A stretch of DNA of 64,000 bases from Zhongshania aliphaticivorans (GTDB lineage: Bacteria; Pseudomonadota; Gammaproteobacteria; Pseudomonadales; Spongiibacteraceae): assembly GCF_001586255.1 (NCBI RefSeq), contig NZ_CP014544.1:4124501-4188500 (forward strand). The letters run 5' to 3'. The position numbers and the translations under genes are program-made. Each line of letters starts with the position of its first letter. The first letter of the stretch is position 1. Below, piece by piece: positions 7,730 to 16,153 of this stretch. The notes beneath the pieces are model-generated. The model saw only the letters and a program-made list of their open reading frames with translations. It ran no database searches and had not been told where the DNA came from.

Positions 7730-7815
7730 TTTTCGCCTTTCTATGCTTAGTTTTTCTGTGTGGCTGCCGCAAATTATACAATGGATAATTTAAATACCCA
7801 ATAATGTTGTCGTTG

Positions 7816-7848
7816 TTGACATTAATTATTGGATAACTGTATTATCCA
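7816..7848 (+). promoter_or_regulatory. Candidate promoter and operator for the DUF3604 gene series
   Basis: TTGACA at 7816-7821 and TATTAT at 7840-7845 are separated by 18 bp. A perfect inverted repeat TGGATAA-CTGTA-TTATCCA (7830-7848) overlaps the -10 element. A further TGGATAA half-site lies at 7782-7788. MerR-type regulators bind inverted repeats between unusually spaced promoter elements, and a MerR-type gene is divergent from this site. The pairing is plausible but untested. Confidence 0.55.
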
Positions 7849-7925
7849 TTAATTCAAGCATATTGATATTTTGGTAATAGTTTAGCGAGTGTTTAAGTCT
7901 CTTCGCTGTTGGGAAGGCTTCGTTT

Positions 7926-9962
7926 ATGAATAGCAAAAAAATAATAGAGTCGTCGATATTTGCTGCCGTCTTGTGTTTAACAGGCTGTGGGCATGGCGGC
8001 AGCGCTGTTGAAGCACGCGATTTGGCGGAGATATTTGGCAGTCGTTTGTTCACGCCGAACTATGAGGTGTTGGCGCTACCAGCAGAGAAAATTACAGGCA
8101 GCGTTGCGGTATATCCAGATAAACGGGCATTTTACGGCGATATGCATGTTCATACGGCATTTTCATTTGATGGCTATTCAATGGGAACGGTCGCGACGCC
8201 GCGAGATGCGTATCGATATGCGACGGGTGAACCGCTGAGCCATCCCGCTGGTTTTGATATGAAGCTCAAACAGTCGCTCGATTTTTATGCGGTCACTGAT
8301 CACGCCATGTTCCTTGGCTTGGCGATGGATGCTGATTCGGCAGGTTCTGACTATTCAAAGACTGATGTGGCGACGGATTTCCAAGGTCTTAATAATTTCG
8401 AAAAACAAAAAAACACCCTCCTTAATGTGGCGCGTCGAGCGAAGGCGTTCGGTGATTTCCTCCCTAAGAATGTGGGTGCTATTAACAGCGGGGAGCTGCC
8501 AAAAGAGGTTGTTAAATCAGTCGCCAGTCGAGCTTGGTTGGCGACGATAGAGGCCGCTCGTGATTTTTATAAGCCAGGTGAGTTCACAACATTTGTTGGC
8601 TATGAGTATACCTCTATGGCTTCAGATGCTGGCAATTTACATCGAAATGTTATTTTTAAGGATGCGGAGCATCTTCCGGCTGAGCCTTTCTCAACCATGC
8701 ATTCGGAAAACCCGGAACACCTTTGGGATTGGATGGATATTCTTAGATCTAAGGGGGTGGATAGCCTAGCGATACCACACAACTCAAACGGTTCAAATGG
8801 TCATATGTTTGAGATGACGAAGTGGGATGGCTCCAAGATGGACATAGATTATGTCCAGAAGCGACGTCGAAATGAACCGCTTGTAGAAATTACTCAGATA
8901 AAAGGGACGTCAGAGACGCATCCTTCACTATCGCCCGATGACGAGTGGGCGAATTTTGAGATAGATGATTATCGTGTTGCATCCAACGCAAAGAGCGAAC
9001 CTAACGGTAGCTATGTGCGGCAAGCCTATCAGCGGGGTTTGGAGTTAGATCGGCAAGAGTTAGGAAATCCCTACGATTTCGGTGTTATTGGATCATCCGA
9101 CACCCACAATGCAGCGAGTGGCGTTGATGAAGAGGATTTTGTATCTAAGATCGGATTACTTTCCTCTGACGCAAAGCGGCGGGGATCGGTCCCTTTTACA
9201 ATGCTAGAAGCCACGGCGGTGGGAACATTTGGTAAAGAATTCAGTGAGAAAGTGGATGGTAGAACCTATATCTCAGGTGCTGTGCCTAGCTTTGGTGCGT
9301 CGGGTTTAGCCGGGGTATGGGCGGAATCTAATACTAGAGAGGCTATTTACTCGGCCTTTCAGCGCAAGGAGACCTTTGGTACATCGGGTCCTCGAATATC
9401 GATTCGATTCTTTGCCGGTAAAGATTATGACGACTCACTCCTTGTTAATGTCGACGCTATTGCGCGTGCCTATAAGGGCGGTGTGCCGATGGGGGGCAGG
9501 CTCAGCCTGTCTGAGGACGAGAAGCCAAGGTTCTTTATTTGGGCAGCATTTGATCCGAATAGCGCGCCTTTGCAGCGAGTTCAGGTCGTTAAGGTCTGGC
9601 TTGGAGAGGATGCGAGTCAACATGAGGCCGTTTATGACGCAGCTTGCGCCGGAGGTGTGGCCGTTGATCCAGTAAGCCATCGATGCCCGAATAACCATGC
9701 AGAGGTCAATCTAGAGGATTGTTCAATATCTGATGGTACAGGAGCGTCTGAGATAAAGACGATTTGGCTTGATCCTACCTATCAGGCGGGAACTAAAGCC
9801 ATTTATTACGCGCGGGTGCTCGAGAACCCAACATGTCGTTGGTCTACCTGGGATGCTATTCGTGCAGGTGTTGAGCCCCGCTCAGACCTTCAAACGATAA
9901 TTCAGGAAAGAGCTTGGAGTTCAGCTATTCACGTCTCAACGCAACCCATTGCTGTCCCATAA
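7926..9962 (+). CDS. DUF3604-domain lipoprotein
   Basis: The 678-residue protein starts at ATG 7926 after GGGAAGG. A lipoprotein signal ends in LTGC (about residues 18-21), so it is probably anchored to a membrane facing the periplasm or surface. The rest is one DUF3604 domain: FYGDMHVHTAFSFDG (about 70-84), DFYAVTDHAMFLG (about 120-132), SLAIPHNSNGSNG (about 281-293) and VIGSSDTHNAASG (about 387-399). The clustered His and Asp residues resemble the PHP metal-dependent phosphoesterase fold, suggesting a metal hydrolase (inference). The last codons are altered: the IS4 element entered at 9947 and its end supplies PIAVP and the stop. Without it the frame would end STQPLKPLAK. The enzyme core is intact. 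Confidence 0.88.
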   Translation: MNSKKIIESSIFAAVLCLTGCGHGGSAVEARDLAEIFGSRLFTPNYEVLALPAEKITGSVAVYPDKRAFYGDMHVHTAFSFDGYSMGTVATPRDAYRYATGEPLSHPAGFDMKLKQSLDFYAVTDHAMFLGLAMDADSAGSDYSKTDVATDFQGLNNFEKQKNTLLNVARRAKAFGDFLPKNVGAINSGELPKEVVKSVASRAWLATIEAARDFYKPGEFTTFVGYEYTSMASDAGNLHRNVIFKDAEHLPAEPFSTMHSENPEHLWDWMDILRSKGVDSLAIPHNSNGSNGHMFEMTKWDGSKMDIDYVQKRRRNEPLVEITQIKGTSETHPSLSPDDEWANFEIDDYRVASNAKSEPNGSYVRQAYQRGLELDRQELGNPYDFGVIGSSDTHNAASGVDEEDFVSKIGLLSSDAKRRGSVPFTMLEATAVGTFGKEFSEKVDGRTYISGAVPSFGASGLAGVWAESNTREAIYSAFQRKETFGTSGPRISIRFFAGKDYDDSLLVNVDAIARAYKGGVPMGGRLSLSEDEKPRFFIWAAFDPNSAPLQRVQVVKVWLGEDASQHEAVYDAACAGGVAVDPVSHRCPNNHAEVNLEDCSISDGTGASEIKTIWLDPTYQAGTKAIYYARVLENPTCRWSTWDAIRAGVEPRSDLQTIIQERAWSSAIHVSTQPIAVP

Positions 9963-11219
9963 ATCTGACATAAAAAGGGCTTGAATCCCAACAAGTTGTT
10001 ACAATGGATGTGCGACCAAACACTGTAAAAACAGGGAGATTCAAGCCTTGGCACATCATAACACGGTATTTTCTCAATTGTTAAAACTCGTATCGAGACA
10101 TGAATTTGAGAATCTCGCCAAACAGCATCACGAGGGTCAAAAACTGCGCAAAATGTCGCGCTGGTCTCAGTTCGTCGCGCTGAGTTTGGCGCAATTTTCT
10201 GGCCGATCCAGCTTACGCGATATCGTCAGCAATCTGTCTGCCCAAGCGGCCAGGCTTTACCACCTCGGTACCGGTAATGTGTCGAGAAGCACTCTTTCCC
10301 GCGTGAATGAAAGTCAGCCCTATACGCTTTACGAAGCGCTGTTTCATAAACTGCTTTCTCGCTGCCAAGGCGTCGCGCCCAAACATGGATTTCGCTTTGG
10401 GAACAAACTGTATTCTCTCGATTCCACAACTATTGACCTGTGTCTTTCCGTGTTCCCTTGGGCAAAATTCCGTCGTGCCAAAGGAGCAGTAAAAGTGCAT
10501 ATTGGCCTAGATCATGACGGACTACTTCCCAGCTTTGTCAGCATTAGCGATGGCAAAAAGCACGATGTCACTGTCGGTCGCGTCCTTGAATTCCCTGCTG
10601 ATAGCATTGTGGTAATGGATCGTGCCTATACCGATTACACATGGTTTAAGGCCCTGAATGACAAAGGAATATTTTTCGTTACTCGACAAAAACGTAATGC
10701 CACGTACCGTATTATCGAACGCCGCGAGGTCATTAAATCCAAAGGCCTGACATGTGATCAGACCATACTGATCACCGGGGCAAAGGCAAAGACTTGCCCA
10801 ATTCCTTTGCGCCGGATCGGCTTCCGTGATGCTGAAACCGGCAAGCACTATGTGTTTCTGACCAACAACTTCCATCTTGCCGCCAAGACCATTGCTGATA
10901 TCTACAAATCCCGCTGGAAAATTGAATTGTTCTTCAAATGCATCAAGCAAAACCTGAAAATCAAATCCTTTGTCGGCACGTCCAAGAACGCGGTCATGAC
11001 CCAGATTTGGATTGCTATGTGCGCCTATCTACTGCTGGCTTGGATTAAGTTCAGTAGCCAAATTGATCGCAGCCTGCAGCAAATGATTCGCCTTTTGCAG
11101 CTCAATTTATTTGAGCGCAGAGAGTTGCTGCCTTTGCTAAGAGGTGATCCACCGGAGCCAATCGACAACAACATTCATCCGCAACTATGCTTGATGTGAA
11201 TATTTATGGGACAGCAATG
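9947..11219 (+). mobile_element. Intact IS4-family insertion sequence with 9-bp target duplication
   Basis: The 1273-bp element has perfect 18-bp inverted repeats: CATTGCTGTCCCATAAAT at the left and its complement at the right. AACGCAACC is duplicated directly outside (9938-9946 and 11220-11228). It carries one uninterrupted transposase gene. Perfect ends and duplication indicate a recent event. It lies between the DUF3604 gene and the TonB receptor gene in the same orientation as both, so it may be polar or may supply readthrough to the genes downstream. Confidence 0.95.
10048..11199 (+). CDS. IS4-family transposase
   Basis: The 383-residue protein begins at a TTG codon (reads MAHHNTVFSQLLKL), preceded by GGGAG. 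An N-terminal DUF4372-like region is followed by the DDE catalytic core. The first Asp is in LYSLDSTTIDL (about residue 130), the second in SIVVMDRAYTDY (about 191), and the Glu lies in the YREK-type motif YKSRWKIELFFKCIKQ (about 295). Length and motifs fit IS4-family elements. No frameshift or stop interrupts it, so the element is potentially mobile. Confidence 0.93.
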   Translation: MAHHNTVFSQLLKLVSRHEFENLAKQHHEGQKLRKMSRWSQFVALSLAQFSGRSSLRDIVSNLSAQAARLYHLGTGNVSRSTLSRVNESQPYTLYEALFHKLLSRCQGVAPKHGFRFGNKLYSLDSTTIDLCLSVFPWAKFRRAKGAVKVHIGLDHDGLLPSFVSISDGKKHDVTVGRVLEFPADSIVVMDRAYTDYTWFKALNDKGIFFVTRQKRNATYRIIERREVIKSKGLTCDQTILITGAKAKTCPIPLRRIGFRDAETGKHYVFLTNNFHLAAKTIADIYKSRWKIELFFKCIKQNLKIKSFVGTSKNAVMTQIWIAMCAYLLLAWIKFSSQIDRSLQQMIRLLQLNLFERRELLPLLRGDPPEPIDNNIHPQLCLM

Positions 11220-11267
11220 AACGCAACCATTAAAACCATTGGCAAAATAAAAAAGGGATTTAAGATT

Positions 11268-13619
11268 ATGATCCGTGCTAAACGCATTTTCACCGTAGTT
11301 ACGATTCAGTTTTTACTGACAAGTTCTCTGCAGGCACAAACGAGTTCGAGGCAGATTGAAGAGGTTGTAGTCACTTCGCAAAAACGTGCGCAAGATGTCA
11401 GGGATGTGCCTATCTCCATTGCGGTAGTCAGTGAAGAAATGATCGACAAAGTCGGTATCTCAGATGTTGGTGAACTCAGCCAAGTGGTGCCAAATTTGGT
11501 TATTACCATGACGACAACCCGTGGATTTGTGTCTATGCGCGGCTTGGGTTCTGGTAGTAATAAGGGCTTCGAGCGTTCGGTTGCTATGCAGATTGACGGT
11601 ATTTACTACGGTCGTCAGGAATATCTTTTCGAGACGCTAGCTGACACTAAGCAAGTTGAGGTGTTGCGAGGGCCGCAGGGTACTTTGTTCGGCAAAAACG
11701 CGATTGCCGGAGCATTAAATATTACCACCGGTCAGCCAAGTCCTGACTTCACAGGGCGTATTGCCGTGCAGGGAGGGGATTATGATCGACAGCGAGTAAG
11801 AGTGGCTGTCGCGGGTCCAGTAATTGAGGATGTTGTGAATGCGCGTATTTCATGGGACGGCGATACCATGGACGGGTCAATCAAAAATACAACCTTCGAT
11901 CTTGATCCTGCACAAAATCCCCATCGTGGCGATATAGACCCAGAGTTGCGTAGTCAAGATTTCGGCATTGGCCGATTTAAATTGAGTTTCCCGAACATAG
12001 TTGAAGGTTTGGATTTAAATCTTTCCGCAACGAAAACGCGGATTTACGGCAACTCCATCGGACTTCAGCTAACACAAGCAGAAGATTATACGCTGGATTT
12101 GTACCGCAAATATGACCCTCAGGTTGAAGATGATCCGAGTGATTTTAGAGGTTCAATAAACGAACGCGAGACTTCTCTAAGAGAGGGAGAAACATATACG
12201 GCCCAATTTGATTACTACGTGGGTGAGTACCAAATATCGGCAATACTAGGCACCTCGGAATTCGATAAGGGTTCTATTTTTGATGCGGATTTCGGCCCTA
12301 TTGATGCCATCGTTTTGGCAGATGATGATCACTATGAACAACGCAGCGCAGAATTACGTTTGGTTTCTCCTGAGGGTCCATTTGAGTATGTCGCAGGCTT
12401 ATTTTACTTTGAGAATCAAATTGTCGGAGATGGCAGAATTATTATTAACCCCAACCGTGTTATTGAGATGATAGGTGCGGCCCAAACTTCGGGAGCGACA
12501 AATCTATTACCGTTAAATATGCCAATACTGAGCGGCTTATTAGATTCTATTGGAAATCAAAAGCGCAATAATATTCGCCTATTTGATCAAGAGACAGAGT
12601 CCTATGCTGTCTTCTCTCAAAGTACGTGGAATGTAACTGATTCTCTCGCATTAATTTTGGGTTTGCGTTATTCCGAAGAGGAAAAACGAGCGAAGCAGAT
12701 ACTGGCTTATAATGATGTCGCGTCGCAGGCGCTTTTTAATGTATTTCTTGGAGAGTCTGCGTATGACACCACAGGCGTTAGGCAGGAGAATGATTTTTCG
12801 CCCAAGTTCAGTGTGCGATATGACTTGAATGACGAAATAAGTTTGTACGCTACCTACGCTACCGCATTTAAGGCGGGAGGGTTTAATGAGCAGGCCGTGG
12901 ACGATACAAACCTAGAATTCGAACCTGAAAATGCGAAGACCTATGAGGCCGGTGTTAAAACTCGGTTTTACAATGGCGCGGCGACACTTAATGTCGGCCT
13001 TTTTTATACGGAATTTAGTGATTTGCAGGTGAGTTTATTTGACGGATTAAATTTCTCGGTTGGTAATGCGGCCTCGGCTATCTCCCAAGGTGTCGAAATT
13101 GATGGTCAACTTTTACCCACAGATTGGTTTGCTTTTACCGGCTCACTCGCCTACTTGGATGCGACTTACTCAGAGTATAAAGACGGTCAGTGTCCGGCAA
13201 ATGGTGGCACTAGCGCTACGTCGGACAGTACCTGTGATCTTACCGGCCGCGAGCTTCCGCGAGCGCCAAAATGGGAGGTCAGCGTATCGAACTTAATCAG
13301 TTTTACTCGCATGAGTTCATGGCTTGATGACGCGCTTCCCATTGATATTGGAATCGGTTTATTCGCTACCTATAGAGCGCAACAGTATTTGACGACGGAT
13401 CTTGATCCTGCCGACGCTATGGGTGGTCATACCGAGCTTAGTGCGGCGTTGAGCTTTACCGACGAGGCAGAGCATTGGGACTTTACTGTTTCGGTTAAAA
13501 ATATATCCAATAAAATAATCTTAGCCGGTTCCAATGATGTCCCGCTTCAGCCTGGATCGCACTCTGGCGTGATTTCTGAGCCGCGTCGAGTATTTGCCGA
13601 ACTTAAATATGAATGGTGA
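11268..13619 (+). CDS. TonB-dependent outer-membrane receptor
   Basis: I start this 783-residue protein at ATG 11268, preceded by AAAAGGGA, because a signal peptide (RIFTVVTIQFLLTSSLQAQ) follows directly; an earlier in-frame ATG lies inside the IS4 element. The TonB-box-like segment IEEVVVTSQKR is near residue 28. The plug domain follows (about 45-160, with VEVLRGPQGTLFGKNAIAGALNI) and then a beta barrel ending in the aromatic-terminated strand VFAELKYEW. It resembles the large receptor group of marine and sphingomonad bacteria that take up non-siderophore organic substrates. It precedes the monooxygenase and SDR genes by short gaps, suggesting it imports their substrate. Its original promoter connection to DUF3604 has been split by the IS4 element. 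Confidence 0.93.
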   Translation: MIRAKRIFTVVTIQFLLTSSLQAQTSSRQIEEVVVTSQKRAQDVRDVPISIAVVSEEMIDKVGISDVGELSQVVPNLVITMTTTRGFVSMRGLGSGSNKGFERSVAMQIDGIYYGRQEYLFETLADTKQVEVLRGPQGTLFGKNAIAGALNITTGQPSPDFTGRIAVQGGDYDRQRVRVAVAGPVIEDVVNARISWDGDTMDGSIKNTTFDLDPAQNPHRGDIDPELRSQDFGIGRFKLSFPNIVEGLDLNLSATKTRIYGNSIGLQLTQAEDYTLDLYRKYDPQVEDDPSDFRGSINERETSLREGETYTAQFDYYVGEYQISAILGTSEFDKGSIFDADFGPIDAIVLADDDHYEQRSAELRLVSPEGPFEYVAGLFYFENQIVGDGRIIINPNRVIEMIGAAQTSGATNLLPLNMPILSGLLDSIGNQKRNNIRLFDQETESYAVFSQSTWNVTDSLALILGLRYSEEEKRAKQILAYNDVASQALFNVFLGESAYDTTGVRQENDFSPKFSVRYDLNDEISLYATYATAFKAGGFNEQAVDDTNLEFEPENAKTYEAGVKTRFYNGAATLNVGLFYTEFSDLQVSLFDGLNFSVGNAASAISQGVEIDGQLLPTDWFAFTGSLAYLDATYSEYKDGQCPANGGTSATSDSTCDLTGRELPRAPKWEVSVSNLISFTRMSSWLDDALPIDIGIGLFATYRAQQYLTTDLDPADAMGGHTELSAALSFTDEAEHWDFTVSVKNISNKIILAGSNDVPLQPGSHSGVISEPRRVFAELKYEW

Positions 13620-13668
13620 TTACTTGTCACTACACATTTTATAGCGCGAAGGGTAATAGGATTTTATT

Positions 13669-15129
13669 GTGACTATCGATCAGTTAGATGCCGTTATAAT
13701 TGGGGCGGGAATATCAGGTGTTAATGCAGCTTACGATCTGCAAACTAAATGCCCGCAATGTCGCTACACCATTATTGAATCCCGCGAATCGCTTGGGGGA
13801 ACGTGGGATCTATTTAAGTATCCTGGAATAAGATCTGATACTGATATGTATTCCCTCGGCTATCGCTTTAAACCGTGGACATCTACAAAAGCAATTGGCA
13901 GCGGTTCGGATATTCTAAATTATCTGAGATCCGCCGCACGTAGTCACGATATCGACAAGCATATACGTTTTCAGCGGCGAGTTATTTCGGCGAGCTGGTG
14001 TTCCACTAGGGCGCGCTGGGATATTGTAATTCAGTGTGTTAAATCGGGTGATACTGAAAGGCTGGCGGCGCGCTTCCTTTTTGCCTGCAACGGATACTAC
14101 TCTTACAAAGAGGGATACACACCGGTATTCCCAAACCAAGACATGTTTTCTGGCGACATTTTGCACCCCCAATTTTGGCCCGCTGATTATTCTCTTGCTG
14201 GTAAGAAAGTCGTTGTTATTGGCAGCGGTGCAACTGCAATTACTTTGGCGCCAGCAATGGCAAGGCAATCGGCAAAAGTAACCGTACTACAGCGGTCACC
14301 GACCTATATTGTTTCGCAGCCAGAGCAGTCATTCTTGCCAAAAATACTAACATTGCTGTTACCTGACAACGGTGTTCATGCCTTAATGCGTATGGTGGGA
14401 ATATTAAAGCAAACCTCGTTTTACCTAGTGGCAAAACGGTTCCCAAAACTTGTTAAGTCAGTGTTACTGCATGATATACGCAGGAGGCTGGGTAAAGATT
14501 ATCCGGTCGAAAAACACTTTACCCCTTCTTATGAACCATGGGATCAGCGGGTCTGCGTAGTGCCAAACGGAGATCTGTTTAGCGCCATTAAGGCAGGCGA
14601 GGTAACGATGGTTACCGATCACATTGCGGGCTTTGAAAGCGGTGGTATAAGGCTTAAATCTGGAAAAATTATAGTCGCAGATGTCATCGTGACAGCGACA
14701 GGGCTAAAAATGGAAATGCTGAGTGGTATGGATTTAGCGGTCGACGGTAAGAAGGTCGAGATCGGTAAACATTTTCTTTACAGAGGGGGGATGTTGGACT
14801 CCGTTCCAAACGCCATATTCTATATTGGTTATCCCAACGCGTCGTGGACACTTAAGACTGATCTATTAGGCAGGTTCGCGTGCCGGCTAATCAATTACAT
14901 GAGAAAAGAGCGCTTTGATTATTGCACCCCAGTTTTGCCGAATAACAGTATGAATCAGAATCCATTGATGAGTCTTTCGTCGGGATACATTGTTCGCGCA
15001 ATAGACAGCATACCGAAAGCTGGGCCAAAGAGCCCGTGGCGAACCAGTCAGAATTACTTTCGTGACTACATCGAGCTGCGGTTAAAGTCGATTAACAATA
15101 ATGATTTAAAGTTCTTTCGGAAGAATTAA
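13669..15129 (+). CDS. Baeyer-Villiger-type flavin monooxygenase
   Basis: The 486-residue enzyme probably starts at the GTG at 13669. The FAD-binding glycine motif is GAGISG (about residues 12-17), followed by the segment GGTWDLFKYPGIRSD (about 43-57). The Baeyer-Villiger fingerprint FxGxxxHxxxWP is present as FSGDILHPQFWP (about 161-172). A second Rossmann motif for NADPH, GSGATA, follows at about 185-190. Such class B flavoproteins insert oxygen into ketones or oxidise heteroatoms using NADPH and O2. Length is slightly shorter than typical BVMOs (about 500-550). The neighbouring SDR could create or remove a ketone for this step, which fits stepwise oxidation of a cyclic or lipidic compound. 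The substrate is not inferable. Confidence 0.88.
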   Translation: MTIDQLDAVIIGAGISGVNAAYDLQTKCPQCRYTIIESRESLGGTWDLFKYPGIRSDTDMYSLGYRFKPWTSTKAIGSGSDILNYLRSAARSHDIDKHIRFQRRVISASWCSTRARWDIVIQCVKSGDTERLAARFLFACNGYYSYKEGYTPVFPNQDMFSGDILHPQFWPADYSLAGKKVVVIGSGATAITLAPAMARQSAKVTVLQRSPTYIVSQPEQSFLPKILTLLLPDNGVHALMRMVGILKQTSFYLVAKRFPKLVKSVLLHDIRRRLGKDYPVEKHFTPSYEPWDQRVCVVPNGDLFSAIKAGEVTMVTDHIAGFESGGIRLKSGKIIVADVIVTATGLKMEMLSGMDLAVDGKKVEIGKHFLYRGGMLDSVPNAIFYIGYPNASWTLKTDLLGRFACRLINYMRKERFDYCTPVLPNNSMNQNPLMSLSSGYIVRAIDSIPKAGPKSPWRTSQNYFRDYIELRLKSINNNDLKFFRKN

Positions 15130-15226
15130 AAAATATAGAATTAATATGTTGGTGGAGGTATTGATTTAATTTTTTATTTTTTGCGCAGAACCAAGTTGAT
15201 GCTTATTTCAAAAGGAGTGTTCGGTA

Positions 15227-16054
15227 ATGAATTTGAACAACAAACTTGCATATGTTAGCGGTGCAGGAAGTGGGATTGGTAGGGAAACCGCGCTTGTGTT
15301 GGCAAAGAGCGGATGTCGATTGGCGATAACGGATATCTGTGAGGACTCACTGGGAGAAACCGCGTCACTTATTGGTGAGTCAGTCGTGTTTATCCATAGA
15401 TTAGATGTGGCGGATGAATCCGCTTATCGCCAGTGTGCAGATAAACTCATTGGCGATATCGGCGTGCCCGATATCGTTGTTAATAACGCAGGAGTCGGAT
15501 TAACAGGTTTTTTTAATGACTGCTCTCTACTGAATTGGCAGTGGATCATTGGTATTAATTTGAAGGGCGTTATTCACGGCTGTCATTTTTTTGCACCGGC
15601 GATGCTAGAGCGTGGTTCGGGCCAAATCGTCAATATTTCGTCTGGTCTTGGTTTGTTCGCCGCCCCCAAAATGTCGGCTTATTGTGCAAGTAAATATGCG
15701 GTGGTAGGGCTGAGTGAGTCCTTGAGGTCTGAGTTTTCGACATCGGGAGTTGGCGTTACCGTTATTTGCCCCGGTATCGTGAATACGGCCATTACAAAAA
15801 ATATGAGAGTAGCGTCCGGGGAGCAGGCTGCGGTAAGGGCGACCACCTCGGCGATGTATCAGCGTCGAAATTATACCCCAGATAAAATTGCGGCTCGCAT
15901 CGTCCGCGCTATTGAAAAAAATCACGGTGTCGTTCCCGTCTGTCCGGAGACCCATATAGCCTATGCTTTAAAGCGCCTTTCCCCACGTTTTTCTTCAGCA
16001 ATACTAAGCCGTTTAATGGCTAAGACCTTAGATCCAAGCATAGTAAGATGCTAA
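15227..16054 (+). CDS. Short-chain dehydrogenase/reductase
   Basis: The 275-residue protein is a classical SDR. The cofactor motif is SGAGSGIG (about residues 11-18). The strand motif NNAGVG is near 88-93, the catalytic Ser in NISSG is near 140, and YCASK (about 153-157) supplies the catalytic Tyr and Lys. Asp at the end of the second strand (TDICED) suggests NAD(H) rather than NADP(H). AAAAGGAG precedes the ATG. It lies 97 bp downstream of the monooxygenase gene and probably oxidises an alcohol to the ketone used there, or reduces a later intermediate (inference). Confidence 0.92.
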   Translation: MNLNNKLAYVSGAGSGIGRETALVLAKSGCRLAITDICEDSLGETASLIGESVVFIHRLDVADESAYRQCADKLIGDIGVPDIVVNNAGVGLTGFFNDCSLLNWQWIIGINLKGVIHGCHFFAPAMLERGSGQIVNISSGLGLFAAPKMSAYCASKYAVVGLSESLRSEFSTSGVGVTVICPGIVNTAITKNMRVASGEQAAVRATTSAMYQRRNYTPDKIAARIVRAIEKNHGVVPVCPETHIAYALKRLSPRFSSAILSRLMAKTLDPSIVRC

Positions 16055-16153
16055 TACTGGCTTTTGGTTTTTAGTGCGGCAAAAGTAGCTCTAATTTCTG
16101 TTTGCGGAAAACGTATGAGAATGGGTATGACGATATATACATATGGAAATAAT

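Noticed and set aside
11187-11267. Upstream extension of the TonB receptor to an ATG inside the IS4 element
   Set aside because: The extension lies in IS and intergenic sequence and would precede an obvious signal peptide; the ATG at 11268 has a good ribosome-binding site.
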